Shown: positions 1-8,658 of the stretch, one piece after another
Layout: each line of letters begins with the position of its first letter
Numbering within the stretch: position 1 is the stretch's first letter
Source of the DNA: Candidatus Nitrosocosmicus arcticus
GTDB lineage: Archaea; Thermoproteota; Nitrososphaeria; Nitrososphaerales; Nitrososphaeraceae
Assembly: GCF_007826885.1 (NCBI RefSeq)
Contig: NZ_ML675580.1
Span: forward strand, 1 to 64,000
Length of the DNA: 64,000 nucleotides
Direction: 5' to 3'
The notes under the pieces: generated by a model
Databases searched by the model: none
What the model was told of the DNA's origin: nothing
What the model saw: the letters and a program-made list of their open reading frames with translations, nothing else
Position numbers and translations under genes: made by a program

Positions 1-104
1 TGTTTGAACAAAATTCAAGACAATTAGCAGCAGAAGTTAAAGATGCAGCCAATTCAAACGTAAACGCATCTACTACATCCACTACAAACTCCACACAACA
101 TTAA
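1..104 (+). CDS. 3' end of an unidentified protein (partial)
   Basis: An open frame runs in from the left edge and ends at TAA 102-104. The visible 33 residues start FEQNSRQLAAEVKDA and end in a low-complexity Asn/Ser/Thr tail. Too little is present to name a family. A polar Ser/Thr/Asn tail is common at the C terminus of exported archaeal proteins, but that is only suggestive. No start is visible because the gene begins outside the window. Confidence 0.55.
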   Translation, partial: FEQNSRQLAAEVKDAANSNVNASTTSTTNSTQH

Positions 105-317
105 CTAAGCGATAAGAGAAATAATTCGCAGCCGTAATATGGGTATTAATCTGATTAATTTGAGTTTGGATTTTTATTGTTCTTCCTCATGGTAAATTGA
201 GTGACGGTAGTGATATCTTTTGAATGCTGTATGACGACATTAGGTGGAATTAGTATTGTTATAGCCTTATTATAGTTTATTAAATCATAATCAATGTAAA
301 GTGAATATTTTTTTTAA

Positions 318-773
318 ATGAGGGCAAAAAACATGTACACGATCCCTGTACCTAGAGAAATGTTGCAAAGAATAGATATGTCTTCTCCTGCTCATGTCGG
401 TAAGCTTCGATATGCAGTGGATTTTATTGCTCCTATAGGTACACCTGTTCTAGCGGCAGAAGATGGGGTAGTTACTCATATCAACGATGATTTTAATGTT
501 GGAGGTCCTGATGCATCGTACTGGTTTTATACCAACTTTATTACAATCAAACATTCAAATGGAGAATATTCCCGTTATGACCACCTTGATTACAAGAGCT
601 CTAAGGTCAAATTAAATCAAAAGGTTAAAGCCGGTGAAGAGATATCCAAAGTTGGAATGACCGGTTATACCTATATTCCTCACCTACACTTTCAAGTATA
701 TATTTACACAGGTTATAATATTTGGACCGATTTTGAAACAATAGAGATCAAGAAATTTAAAAATATGTTGTAA
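318..773 (+). CDS. M23-family (LytM-like) metallopeptidase domain protein
   Basis: 151 residues with the core of a peptidase M23 / lysostaphin-type beta-sheet domain. The motif RYAVDFIAPIGTPVLAAEDG (about residues 31-50) is the usual zinc-site strand with Asp35. His89 lies in a YDHL motif and His122/His124 form the HxH motif PHLHF. The first zinc ligand is probably His26, a few residues ahead of the Asp strand, as in the YAxDF branch of the family. There is no signal peptide or membrane segment, so the protein appears cytoplasmic. Archaea of this group have no peptidoglycan, so the substrate is unknown; it may cut Gly-rich peptides or act as a scaffold. The ATG at 318 follows a T-rich tract. 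The gene stands alone, with about 640 bp of non-coding DNA after it. Confidence 0.8.
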   Translation: MRAKNMYTIPVPREMLQRIDMSSPAHVGKLRYAVDFIAPIGTPVLAAEDGVVTHINDDFNVGGPDASYWFYTNFITIKHSNGEYSRYDHLDYKSSKVKLNQKVKAGEEISKVGMTGYTYIPHLHFQVYIYTGYNIWTDFETIEIKKFKNML

Positions 774-1412
774 ATCACTTCTTAAATATTTCTAAAAATT
801 ATTTCAACAGAAAATGATGAGAGAAGAATAAAACTAGATTTTTCTAACGGTTCTTACTCTGATTTTTTATATTGTTTATATTTATGGTAACAAAAAAAAG
901 GTTATGGATTTGTCATATTGTTCATTCCTAACTTCGTATGATTCAATTTTTAGATATCGAATATGATATGCTCAATATCCAGTATAAATCTCCATTTTAA
1001 ATTTTATCGAATAAATGGTTTATGACTGGAGAAGGATCTCAGATATTCTCATTTTAATTGATAAATATTGTTCCTTATTTGACTACTGTTGATGAAATTC
1101 CCTTTCGTATTATAAATTATAGCAATATTAGAATATTTTGAATTACAAATATAAGATCAATAGCGTAAGTATGCATCTCATTTATAGTTTGAAAGGCTTT
1201 GAATTCTAAGTTTTAATATTAAACTAATATATACAACGGTAATTACATATGTAAAAGAATTTTAAAGTCATCGTTCATATTTCAAAAAGTAAAAAAAATT
1301 TAGGTATGAATGTAAAGACTTAATGTCTATGCCTAATAGTATACGGTTGTCTTTAACTTCTTTTTCGTTATGATAGATAGGGAAAAATACATCTCAATAT
1401 ATCAATCCATAT
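774..1412. other. Intergenic stretch, AT-rich
   Basis: Very AT-rich DNA with stops in all frames. I see no gene, RNA gene or long repeat except the short promoter-proximal element at its right end (see 1374-1390). Confidence 0.5.
1374..1390 (+). promoter_or_regulatory. Shared upstream element of the two solute-binding protein genes
   Basis: The 17-mer TAGATAGGGAAAAATAC is present here and again at 11191-11207, in both cases just upstream of an NMT1-like binding-protein gene. The A-rich part lies 23-30 nt ahead of the ATG at 1413, the distance expected for an archaeal TATA element on a leaderless or short-leader mRNA. It may be a BRE/TATA element or simply conserved duplication flank. Confidence 0.45.
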
Positions 1413-2444
1413 ATGCCATCTATACAATTAGATAGGAAGCTACGTATCGTTCTAATTTTTAGCATTATTGTAATGCCATTTTCCAGCTCATTAAATTTGG
1501 TGGGTGCTCAGGTATCAGGCGGAGATACAATAAATCTGGCACTAACTTTATGGGTTCCCAATTTTTTAGCATATGTTGCTCAAGAAAAAGGCTATTTTGA
1601 AAAAAATAATGTTAATGTAAACCTCACATTAATTCAAGATTATGCGGATGCGGTTAGAGATTATGCAAATGGAGAAGCTGATGGAATGTTTATCGTGTAT
1701 TCTGATGTCATAGTGCAGGACTCTGAAGGAATTGATACTAAAGTTGTATACAATATTGATACATCATATGATGCGGATGCAATTATAGGTAGTGTAAACA
1801 ACCTCACGGAAGTAAAGGGTAACAAAGTGGGTGTTGAAGGGATTAATACTTTTTCACATTTATTCATGTTAAAGTCTTTGGAAAATGTAGGTCTTAGCGA
1901 AGCGAATGTTGAATTTGTGAATATCCTTGGTCAAAATGTTCCAGAGGCACTTATAAGTAAAGAAATTGTCGCAGGACATGTTTATGAACCATTTGTTATA
2001 GAAGGAGTAAAGAAAGGATTCAAAATTCTTTCGACGGGTGCAGATATTCCTGGGGTTATTACAAACGTATTAGCATTTCATTCAGATATAGTGAAACAAA
2101 GACCACTGGATGTTCAAAACATCATAAAATCATTGATAGAAGCAAAAGAAGATTATGATAACAATTCTGAACAAGATATAGAAATAATGTCCTTAAAATC
2201 CGGACTAAGCAGAGACATGATAGTGGAAGGACTCAATAATGTGAAGTTCTTAGACTTGGATTATAACGATCGATATTCAATGAATAAAGAATTAAACGAA
2301 ACACTATCTTTGTACAATTCTGGAAATTCTACTGCAAAATTTTATGCTGAAAGGGGAGTGATTAATCAATATCCCATTATAGAAGATATAGTTGATCCAA
2401 AATTTGTCAATCAATTAGTGATGGAAAAAAATCAATCACAGTAA
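1413..2444 (+). CDS. Exported NMT1/ThiY-like solute-binding protein, copy 1
   Basis: 343 residues. It has an N-terminal export signal: basic LDRKLR, a hydrophobic core at about 12-28, then AQ. A type-II periplasmic-binding fold of the NMT1/SsuA/ThiY kind follows, with LWVPNFLAYVAQEKGYFEKN (about 47-66), the typical first strand and helix of this family. Family members bind small nitrogen, sulphur or vitamin-precursor ligands. There is no lipobox cysteine. No permease or ATPase gene is adjacent, so a transport role is not supported by context. It is a close paralogue of the gene at 11236-12261, with long identical blocks at both DNA and protein level; that copy sits directly ahead of a sensor kinase. 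The present copy is followed by a possible terminator, not a kinase. Ligand unknown. Confidence 0.8.
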   Translation: MPSIQLDRKLRIVLIFSIIVMPFSSSLNLVGAQVSGGDTINLALTLWVPNFLAYVAQEKGYFEKNNVNVNLTLIQDYADAVRDYANGEADGMFIVYSDVIVQDSEGIDTKVVYNIDTSYDADAIIGSVNNLTEVKGNKVGVEGINTFSHLFMLKSLENVGLSEANVEFVNILGQNVPEALISKEIVAGHVYEPFVIEGVKKGFKILSTGADIPGVITNVLAFHSDIVKQRPLDVQNIIKSLIEAKEDYDNNSEQDIEIMSLKSGLSRDMIVEGLNNVKFLDLDYNDRYSMNKELNETLSLYNSGNSTAKFYAERGVINQYPIIEDIVDPKFVNQLVMEKNQSQ

Positions 2445-2509
2445 AGAACCAAGTGAGCAATTAGGAGATCCTGCAGGTAAGTTAATGGGGGAAAATGCCT
2501 TTAGTACCT

Positions 2510-2527
2510 AAAAAGATTCATCTTTTT
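2510..2527 (+). terminator. Possible hairpin/T-tract terminator after binding-protein gene 1
   Basis: A perfect 8-bp inverted repeat, AAAAAGAT-TC-ATCTTTTT, ends in five T residues about 65 bp after the stop codon. Weak A/T stem. Archaeal termination mainly needs the T-tract, so it is plausible but unproven. Confidence 0.35.
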
Positions 2528-2641
2528 CATTAAGAACTTGTTAAAAAAGCATTGGAGTTAATAGAGAAATAAATTATTCAACTAACTTGATTCTTTTAGA
2601 CTTTAATATTGTCCAACGAAACCATCAAAATTGATTATGAA

Positions 2642-2986
2642 CTAACCTATGTTAGCCATATTATTATATTCTCCCTTTATTTTAATAGCATTAGAAAGAA
2701 TATTAGCTTTGATGAGGTCTAACTGATTGATCATTGATTTTTTTGATTCGTCATTTAGAGATAAGAAATGTAATTCCACCTTTTCGATATTGCTTGCTAT
2801 CTCGTTATTTCCAAATATGTTGGAATAGTTTTTCATTATCGATGCATTTGTTTCGATCATTTGTTTCTGTTGAAGAAATGCATTTTCAATCATATTTTTG
2901 AATTGAGTATAATTCAATTCGATCATTTGTTTCTGTTGAAAATATGCATTTTCAATCATATTTTTGAATTTCTCATTGTCAGTCAT
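2642..2986 (-). CDS. Small helical protein with a tandem 18-residue repeat
   Basis: 114 residues, not recognised. FKNMIENAYFQQKQMIEL (residues 7-24) is repeated as FKNMIENAFLQQKQMIET (29-46). The two copies are nearly identical in DNA too, pointing to a recent internal duplication. Composition (Met, Gln, Asn, Lys, Glu) and spacing predict long amphipathic helices or a coiled coil. There is no signal peptide or membrane span. It is the only gene on this strand between the binding-protein gene and the peptidase at 3790. The ATG at 2986 is the first in frame. Role unknown. Confidence 0.6.
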   Translation of the reverse strand: MTDNEKFKNMIENAYFQQKQMIELNYTQFKNMIENAFLQQKQMIETNASIMKNYSNIFGNNEIASNIEKVELHFLSLNDESKKSMINQLDLIKANILSNAIKIKGEYNNMANIG

Positions 2987-3388
2987 TATATAGTCTAATT
3001 TTGTTCTATAAACTATTTATATAAATATTGTTATTTCTTAGATTATTAATCAATTTATTTCCTAATACCTATAAAAATCTGATAAAATCGTTTCACTAAT
3101 AAAAAGAAATACCCCGTAGTTAATCTACTAACAATACTCTATTATCACGTATATCAGAGGTGGAGTGGTGGAAAAAAGCTTGGGATTAGAATCCTACTAC
3201 TCCATGGTACTTAATCCGCATAGGCCCTTTGCAATTTTATAATATCTGAAAGAAGTCGACTACAGAAATACTTTCAATGACTTAAATCACTACTGATAAT
3301 TTTGACAATCGGTGCCTCCTACCCTAGGGCTAATATTTTTATTTGAAGTTGAAAGTTCTATTAAGTTATAACTAAATGAATGGAAACC
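2987..3388. other. Intergenic stretch
   Basis: No supported gene. A GGATTAGAATCC motif near 3182-3196 resembles a tRNA T-arm, but no acceptor or anticodon arm can be folded around it. Confidence 0.4.
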
Positions 3389-3695
3389 ATGTCTAGAAGA
3401 CGTAAATTCGAATAACACTCTTATTTAATATCGAGGAAAAGTTTAACCTTCACCAGACTTCTGAATTTATGGATGGATATTATGGAAGTTTAAGATCATG
3501 CGGAAATTACGTCGGATGAAATAATTATCAAGAACCCCAGCAAAAATAGTGAAATCAAGGAATTGAAAGCCTCCAAATCAGTGCTACGAAAAACTTTCTC
3601 ATGCTCAAGGATTATCGGCAACAACTGATACCATCATTGGCGGTGCTTTTATTGTCGCTGCAGGATTGAGTGAATTAACAAAACAGTATCCATAA
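3389..3695 (+). pseudogene. Frameshifted remnant of an unidentified gene
   Basis: A reading track can be followed through three frames: MSRRRKFE from ATG 3389, then TLLFNIEEKFNLHQTSEFMD, then HAEITSDEIIIKNPSKNSEI, then LSHAQGLSATTDTIIGGAFI ending at TAA 3693-3695. Each segment has protein-like composition but is cut by frameshifts near 3410, 3490 and 3590. No family is recognised. The alternative is chance open frames. Confidence 0.35.
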
Positions 3696-3789
3696 CATAA
3701 ACAATTGTTACTCGAAAAATGGTAGTGGGTAGTCCTATTGATACCTTTCATACAAATAAGAGCATGAATTTCTGTCATAGTTAGTTGTA

Positions 3790-4692
3790 TTAGTGACTAT
3801 TGAAAGAATCTATTTTTAGAATGGTTGCTAATACCAACTTGGTAACTGAAGTCAAATAATCCCAATCAATATTTTCAGGTAGGTCTGAAGAGGAATGATA
3901 GTGCGGATTCTTTATTGAATCTGCAGAACCGTCATATGCACCAATTACCACATATCCATTTGCTTCGAAGGGTTCATAGTCGCTGTCATAAATGGAATCG
4001 AGATGAAATTGCAGACCAACGGAAGAAGTCATATCTTTCATCATCTCACCAAATTTAATTGATTCAGTATCATTTTCCCCGACCTGGTTATGTTTTACAT
4101 TGGTATTGTTATCTCTTTCAATAATTACTGTATTAGGTGCAAAAAATGGATAGCCAATCATATCTAGATTAACTAGTCTATACAAATCCATGCCATTCTC
4201 CTTGATGTATTTAGCGTAACTTTTAGAACCCAACAAACCTTGTTCTTCTCCTGAGAAGAAAACGAACTGGATAGAATGTTGAAGGTTTTCATTAGCCAAT
4301 ACTCGGGCTATTTCAATTATGGCACATACACCGCTACCGTTATCATTCGCTCCTGGTGCACGACTAACTGAATCCTCCTTGAGGTCCATAATGCAGTCAT
4401 AATGGGCACAAACCATAATCAATTTTTCATCAACTCCCTTTTTCTTACATACTATGTTTCTAAGTTCAAACTCTTCATTATCAATGGTCGACTTAAAGGA
4501 ATGATAAAAAGTATCCTTGTAACCGAAGCTTCGAAGTTCATTCATTATCCAATTACCTGCATCATTTAGAAGAGGTGATTTTGAATGCCTTGTATGAAAA
4601 TCAGATAAGCTATTCAGATATTGCTTTAAACTACCTGTTGATACCTTTTCTAGAATTGATCGTATGCTTGTTTCATTCTTATCGATGTTCAT
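3790..4692 (-). CDS. M28-family zinc aminopeptidase
   Basis: 300 residues with the full set of M28 (co-catalytic zinc) residues: His97 and Asp99 in AHYD, Asp117 in GANDNGSG, Glu149/Glu150 in FFSGEEQGLLGS, Asp177 in VNLDMIG, and His266 near the end in PHYHSSSD. Members remove N-terminal amino acids from peptides. No signal peptide is seen, so a cytoplasmic role in peptide turnover is likely. The ATG at 4692 is close to the first conserved helix and no longer frame is available. It is in the same orientation as the oxidoreductase at 4866-5807, 173 bp downstream of it, so co-transcription is possible but not required. Substrate preference cannot be read from sequence. Confidence 0.88.
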   Translation of the reverse strand: MNIDKNETSIRSILEKVSTGSLKQYLNSLSDFHTRHSKSPLLNDAGNWIMNELRSFGYKDTFYHSFKSTIDNEEFELRNIVCKKKGVDEKLIMVCAHYDCIMDLKEDSVSRAPGANDNGSGVCAIIEIARVLANENLQHSIQFVFFSGEEQGLLGSKSYAKYIKENGMDLYRLVNLDMIGYPFFAPNTVIIERDNNTNVKHNQVGENDTESIKFGEMMKDMTSSVGLQFHLDSIYDSDYEPFEANGYVVIGAYDGSADSIKNPHYHSSSDLPENIDWDYLTSVTKLVLATILKIDSFNSH

Positions 4693-4865
4693 CTCTACAT
4701 CCCTTAACTATTAATGAAAATTTTCTATCAGAAACTTGATTGCTTTCATCCGGGAGACCAATAAATCTTGTATCGCTACACATTTCAAAAGCCCTTCTCT
4801 CTTGTTTAGTTTTGCCACTCTTACTTACTTGACCAAAGGTTTTAAGTTCTTTTCCTCAATTCTGT

Positions 4866-5807
4866 TTACATGGTCAATACTATTTTTCCTCGGGGATGAA
4901 CATCTTTTACATAATTAAGTGCCTTTGAGGCTTCATCCAGTGAAAAAGTATTTTCAACATTTACTTTGATGTTATTTTGGTCAACCCATTGACCCAGTTG
5001 AGTCAATCGCTCCCTATTTACCTGTGTGAATAGGAATACGGCTTTTACGCCAAACTTTCCCATTAGATCGGTATTTGGTTGCTCCAGCATGGAAACGATT
5101 ATACCATTCCTCTTTACTACCTTGAAAGATTTTGTATATGTTTCTCCACCCACCGTATCAAAAACTGCATCATAATCATGCAACAAATCTTCAAATGAGT
5201 TTTTCTTGTAATCTATTACTTCATCCGCACCTAGTTTTTTTACAAAGTCCTTATCATCTGCACTGATTGTTGTCGCTACATATGCTCGTAAGAATTTAGC
5301 TAGCTGGATGGCTATAGAACCAATACCTCCTGCTCCTCCATGAATCAGGATTTTTTGACCCTCTGACAAGTTCATATTCTCTACAATACCCTGCCAAGCA
5401 CTAACTCCAACAAGAGGCAAAGCTGCTGCCTCAATATGGCTTAGACTTTTTGGCTTGGGTGCTATAATATTCATATTAGCCAAGGCCAATTCTGCAAATG
5501 CACCGGACCCACCATTTTGAATACTTGCCTGCCCATACACTTCATCACCCTCTTTAAAGTCTGTGGGAGAGTCTTGACCTCCAACTTGTCTAATAATACC
5601 TGAAAGGTCCATTCCCAATGTAGAGGGAAACTGGAGTGGTATCATTTCTTTCATAAAGCCTTCACGTATCTTCCAATCTACCGGGTTAACACCAGCTGCT
5701 TTTATGCTGACTAGAACCCTATCGGACGATATGTTTGGCATTTCAGTATTCTTGTTAATTTCGATGACATCACTCCCACCGTATTTATTAATTTGTACAG
5801 ATTTCAT
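4866..5807 (-). CDS. Zinc-free quinone-oxidoreductase-like NADP-dependent MDR enzyme
   Basis: 313 residues of the medium-chain dehydrogenase/reductase superfamily. The N-terminal GroES-like domain includes AAGVNPVDWKIREG (38-51) and GMDLSGIIRQVG (65-76). The Rossmann domain has the nucleotide motif ILIHGGAGGIGSIAIQLAKF near 153-172. The structural and catalytic zinc cysteines of alcohol dehydrogenases are missing, which places it with quinone oxidoreductase/enoyl reductase types. It probably reduces quinones or alpha,beta-unsaturated carbonyls with NADPH, for example in detoxification. The ATG at 5807 opens directly onto the first strand. It is divergent from the sensor kinase at 6044 across 236 bp. 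Confidence 0.88.
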   Translation of the reverse strand: MKSVQINKYGGSDVIEINKNTEMPNISSDRVLVSIKAAGVNPVDWKIREGFMKEMIPLQFPSTLGMDLSGIIRQVGGQDSPTDFKEGDEVYGQASIQNGGSGAFAELALANMNIIAPKPKSLSHIEAAALPLVGVSAWQGIVENMNLSEGQKILIHGGAGGIGSIAIQLAKFLRAYVATTISADDKDFVKKLGADEVIDYKKNSFEDLLHDYDAVFDTVGGETYTKSFKVVKRNGIIVSMLEQPNTDLMGKFGVKAVFLFTQVNRERLTQLGQWVDQNNIKVNVENTFSLDEASKALNYVKDVHPRGKIVLTM

Positions 5808-6043
5808 ACCATATTTTAGAATAACATAGTATTAATGGTCAATAGTCCGACTGGATTATTAAATTAATTTTAGTTCATTAATATTATCTTTATTCTGATA
5901 TTATCATTCGAGTCCTCAACTAATTATAGACATAACAGATAGTCAAATTTGGAAAAAATAATTAAAAACATGTGGTGTTAATAATCGTATCCTTGGGTCA
6001 CAGTATTTATATCTTTATATCATCATTACAGTAAAGTCTTGTA

Positions 6044-7660
6044 TTGAAAACGGGGTTTAAAACGGTAATCTCCAAAATAATAGTAAAATTCGGATTACTT
6101 TCACTTGTACATGTAATTTTTATTATTATCATTTTTGGTATACTAACCTATATTCAGTCACAACAAACCTTATTAGGAAACACTATTAATATCGCAGGTA
6201 AAAATCGTTACCTTACGTTAAATCTGCTATTTGAAATATCAGAATACATGGGTAACTCCCCTCCTCCCACAAGTATCGATAATAACAGTAATTCTCAAAT
6301 TCGAAATGCAGAACAACTACTAGAAACTAATATTATGACTCTAAAAAATGGTGGAATGATTTCAGGAGTAAACTTAAAACCACTCCCGAATGATTTTTTG
6401 GACAGTTGGAATAAAGTAAACTCACATTGGACAGATTTCAAAAGGCTGTTAAATAAGGAACTTTATGACAAAAGAGTCCCACAGAGCACCGATACTAACA
6501 TCGAGATTAATCAACCAGCAGCTACTAATTTAGATGATTCCTTAAAACAAGAACTCGTTCCAAGAGCTTATAAACTTGTTAATTCATCCGATGTATTGGT
6601 TACTCAAATAGGTCAAAAAGTAAAAAACAACTGGGATAATTTAATTATCCTGCAGATTATTTTTGGTGCTTTGATTGTGGTATTGATTCTGTTTATTTTG
6701 TTTATGGTCCGACGTTTGCTTAATCCCATCACTCTGCTAACAAGAGCTACTTCTGAGATAAAAAAAGGGAATTTTGACGTATCAGTTGACTACAAGAGTG
6801 GAGATGAACTTTCAGAGCTTACTGAATCATTTAATTCCATGGTATCTACTATAAGAAACGATGTAAAAAAACAATCTGAGATGACATACGAGTTAACCCA
6901 ATTAAATCAACAATTGAAAGAAAATGATAGGGCAAAGAATGAATTTATTTCTATGATAAGCCATGAGCTGAGGACACCATTAGTTCCAATTAGAGGATAT
7001 ATTGAAATGCTCTTAAAGCCCGAAAAAACTGGTATATTGAATGAGAAACAAAGAAAGGCCGTAGAAACAATTTATAGAAATGAAAAAAAACTTGAATCGT
7101 TAGTAGAGAATATATTAGATATCTATAAAATAGATATGGGTATCCTAATTCTCAACAAAAAGGAAATCTCAATCTCCAGTCTCTTAAATAATGTTATAAA
7201 TGATTTAAAATCTGCAATAGAAGAAAAGTGTGCTTCCGTAGTAACAGAAATTAATACAGTAGCGATAAAAAGCGTCACTTGTGATGAGAAAAGAATAGAA
7301 CAGGTACTATCCAATTTAATAAAGAATTCTCTTGATTTTGTTCCAAATAAGGCGGGTAATATTATCTTAAGAGTGGAAACATTACGCGAACAAAGAAATG
7401 AAAGAGACAGTATTGAATATCCTGGCAAAAACCAACTTGTATTTTCCGTAGAAGACAATGGTACTGGCATTCCGGTAGATAAAATGAATAAACTTTTTCA
7501 TAAATTCTATCAAATTGACTTGGCTATTACCCGAAAATACGGTGGAACTGGACTGGGTTTAGCAATATGTTGGGACATAATCGAAGCACATGGTGGTAAG
7601 ATATGGATTGATAAAGAGTATAGAGATGGTGCAGCATTCAGATTTACAATACCTTTTTAA
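6044..7660 (+). CDS. Membrane sensor histidine kinase with PilJ-like sensor and HAMP
   Basis: 538 residues. A membrane span at about 17-37 is followed by an extracytoplasmic region that opens with NTINIAGKNRYLTLNLLFEI, typical of the PilJ/NarX-like helical sensor. A second span lies at about 197-220, then HAMP (about 221-275), HisKA with the phosphoacceptor His307 in SHELRTP, and HATPase_c with N-box NLIKNSLDF (about 424), DNGTGIP and GGTGLGLAI. TTG at 6044 is the only start giving the first span a short basic lead. The receiver gene follows after 29 bp, so the pair is one operon. The last 26 codons and the receiver are identical in DNA to the second module (13999-14646). The signal is unknown; PilJ/NarX-type domains in some proteins sense nitrate-like anions. 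Confidence 0.88.
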   Translation: MKTGFKTVISKIIVKFGLLSLVHVIFIIIIFGILTYIQSQQTLLGNTINIAGKNRYLTLNLLFEISEYMGNSPPPTSIDNNSNSQIRNAEQLLETNIMTLKNGGMISGVNLKPLPNDFLDSWNKVNSHWTDFKRLLNKELYDKRVPQSTDTNIEINQPAATNLDDSLKQELVPRAYKLVNSSDVLVTQIGQKVKNNWDNLIILQIIFGALIVVLILFILFMVRRLLNPITLLTRATSEIKKGNFDVSVDYKSGDELSELTESFNSMVSTIRNDVKKQSEMTYELTQLNQQLKENDRAKNEFISMISHELRTPLVPIRGYIEMLLKPEKTGILNEKQRKAVETIYRNEKKLESLVENILDIYKIDMGILILNKKEISISSLLNNVINDLKSAIEEKCASVVTEINTVAIKSVTCDEKRIEQVLSNLIKNSLDFVPNKAGNIILRVETLREQRNERDSIEYPGKNQLVFSVEDNGTGIPVDKMNKLFHKFYQIDLAITRKYGGTGLGLAICWDIIEAHGGKIWIDKEYRDGAAFRFTIPF

Positions 7661-8096
7661 ACCGAGAAAATCGGTATAATAACGATACAATGAGTGCCGA
7701 TTCACCATCACTATCATCACCATCATCGGTAACACCAGTTTCCAGAGTTCTCATTATAGATGATAATGAGGACATAACCGAGTTGGTAAAAGACTACCTG
7801 GAAACAGAAGATATAGAATGTAAAATAATTAATAAAGGGATAGATGGACTCGAGGAAATACGAAAGAATGATAGATATTATAATGTGATTTTATTGGATC
7901 TTGCCATGCCAGAATTTAGCGGATTGGATGTTTTTAACAAACTAAAGGAAGAAAATTTGTTAAAGTCAAATAATGTGATAATATTTACTGCGTCGTCTAC
8001 GCAGAATAGTGAAATAAATGAGATGATGCAAGGTGGCGCTAAATATATTTTGAAAAAACCCTCTTCCATAGATGAAATACTCGACGTAGTTACAAG
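7449..8096 (+). repeat. Long direct repeat, copy A (kinase tail plus receiver)
   Basis: Compared base by base with 13999-14646 (constant offset 6550). Bases 7449-7518 and 7583-8096 are identical; the 64 bp between them differ. The repeat covers the kinase ATP-lid end, the intergenic hairpin and almost all of the receiver gene, then stops 22 bp before the receiver stop codon. This indicates recent duplication or gene conversion. Confidence 0.9.
7661..7675 (+). promoter_or_regulatory. Hairpin between kinase and receiver genes
   Basis: ACCGA-GAAAA-TCGGT begins right after the kinase stop codon and is preserved exactly at 14211-14225. A 5-bp stem with an A-rich loop and no downstream T-tract fits an mRNA processing or attenuation element, or a protein-binding palindrome, better than a terminator. 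It lies 15 bp ahead of the receiver ATG. Confidence 0.4.
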
Positions 8097-8118
8097 ATTT
8101 ACAATCAACATGAGATAG
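7690..8118 (+). CDS. Single-domain response regulator (REC), copy A
   Basis: 142 residues. After a Ser/Pro-rich N-terminal tail of about 18 residues comes one CheY-like receiver domain: acidic pocket VLIIDDNED, phosphoacceptor Asp70 in LLDLAMPE, the conserved Thr/Ser in IIFTAS, and the Lys of ILKKPSS. No output domain follows. It is the likely target of the kinase encoded 29 bp upstream. The protein is identical to that of 14240-14674 except for the last few residues, so both kinases should recognise the same partner. Output must go through another protein. Confidence 0.9.
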   Translation: MSADSPSLSSPSSVTPVSRVLIIDDNEDITELVKDYLETEDIECKIINKGIDGLEEIRKNDRYYNVILLDLAMPEFSGLDVFNKLKEENLLKSNNVIIFTASSTQNSEINEMMQGGAKYILKKPSSIDEILDVVTRFTINMR

Positions 8119-8658
8119 TAAGGATTAGGAGTCTTAAGCAACTTTTTTACATAACCTTTTCTATCCTTCTCTCTTCTTTTACTGGTATCACTATTCTAAT
8201 TTTATCAACTTAAGATGAGTTAATGATGAGTTACTATATACATTTAATTAGCATTTAAATGAAAAATGTTCAAGAAAGGAAAATCCGAATAAATGGAAAA
8301 ATTACAATAATTCAAAAAGAAGGATTTGGTCGTGGATAAAGTGAAATTCAGCGATAATGATAATATGGTAAACATTTACGGAATTTCAACATATACAATA
8401 AAGGGGAAGATGAAAATAATATGAAGATACAAATAAGAAACGCAGGCCCAGACAAGTTTATTGTAAATAATTGAACATTACTTAAAGCCCATGGTCTTTT
8501 TTTGGCTTTGCTGATTTCAGGTTAGATGCATTCTCACTTTTAATTCCATAGGTAGTAAAGATTATGAAAGTAGACTTTATGATGTATAATACTTATCTCT
8601 TAGTTAGTTAATCATAATATGGACTTTGAATAAGACTCAAAGTCAATTTCTTGTCATT
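8119..8658. other. Intergenic stretch with short open-frame fragments
   Basis: A 26-codon frame from ATG 8259 (MKNVQERKIRINGKITIIQK) runs close to another frame reading VDKVKFSDNDNMVNIYGIST. Together they look like a decayed small gene, but the evidence is thin. Nothing else is recognised. Confidence 0.3.

Noticed and set aside
3160-3220. tRNA-like GGATTAGAATCC motif
   Set aside because: No acceptor stem, D-arm or anticodon arm could be folded around it.
4736-4918. 60-codon plus-strand frame
   Set aside because: Antisense to the oxidoreductase 3' end and its spacer, with no protein-like pattern.
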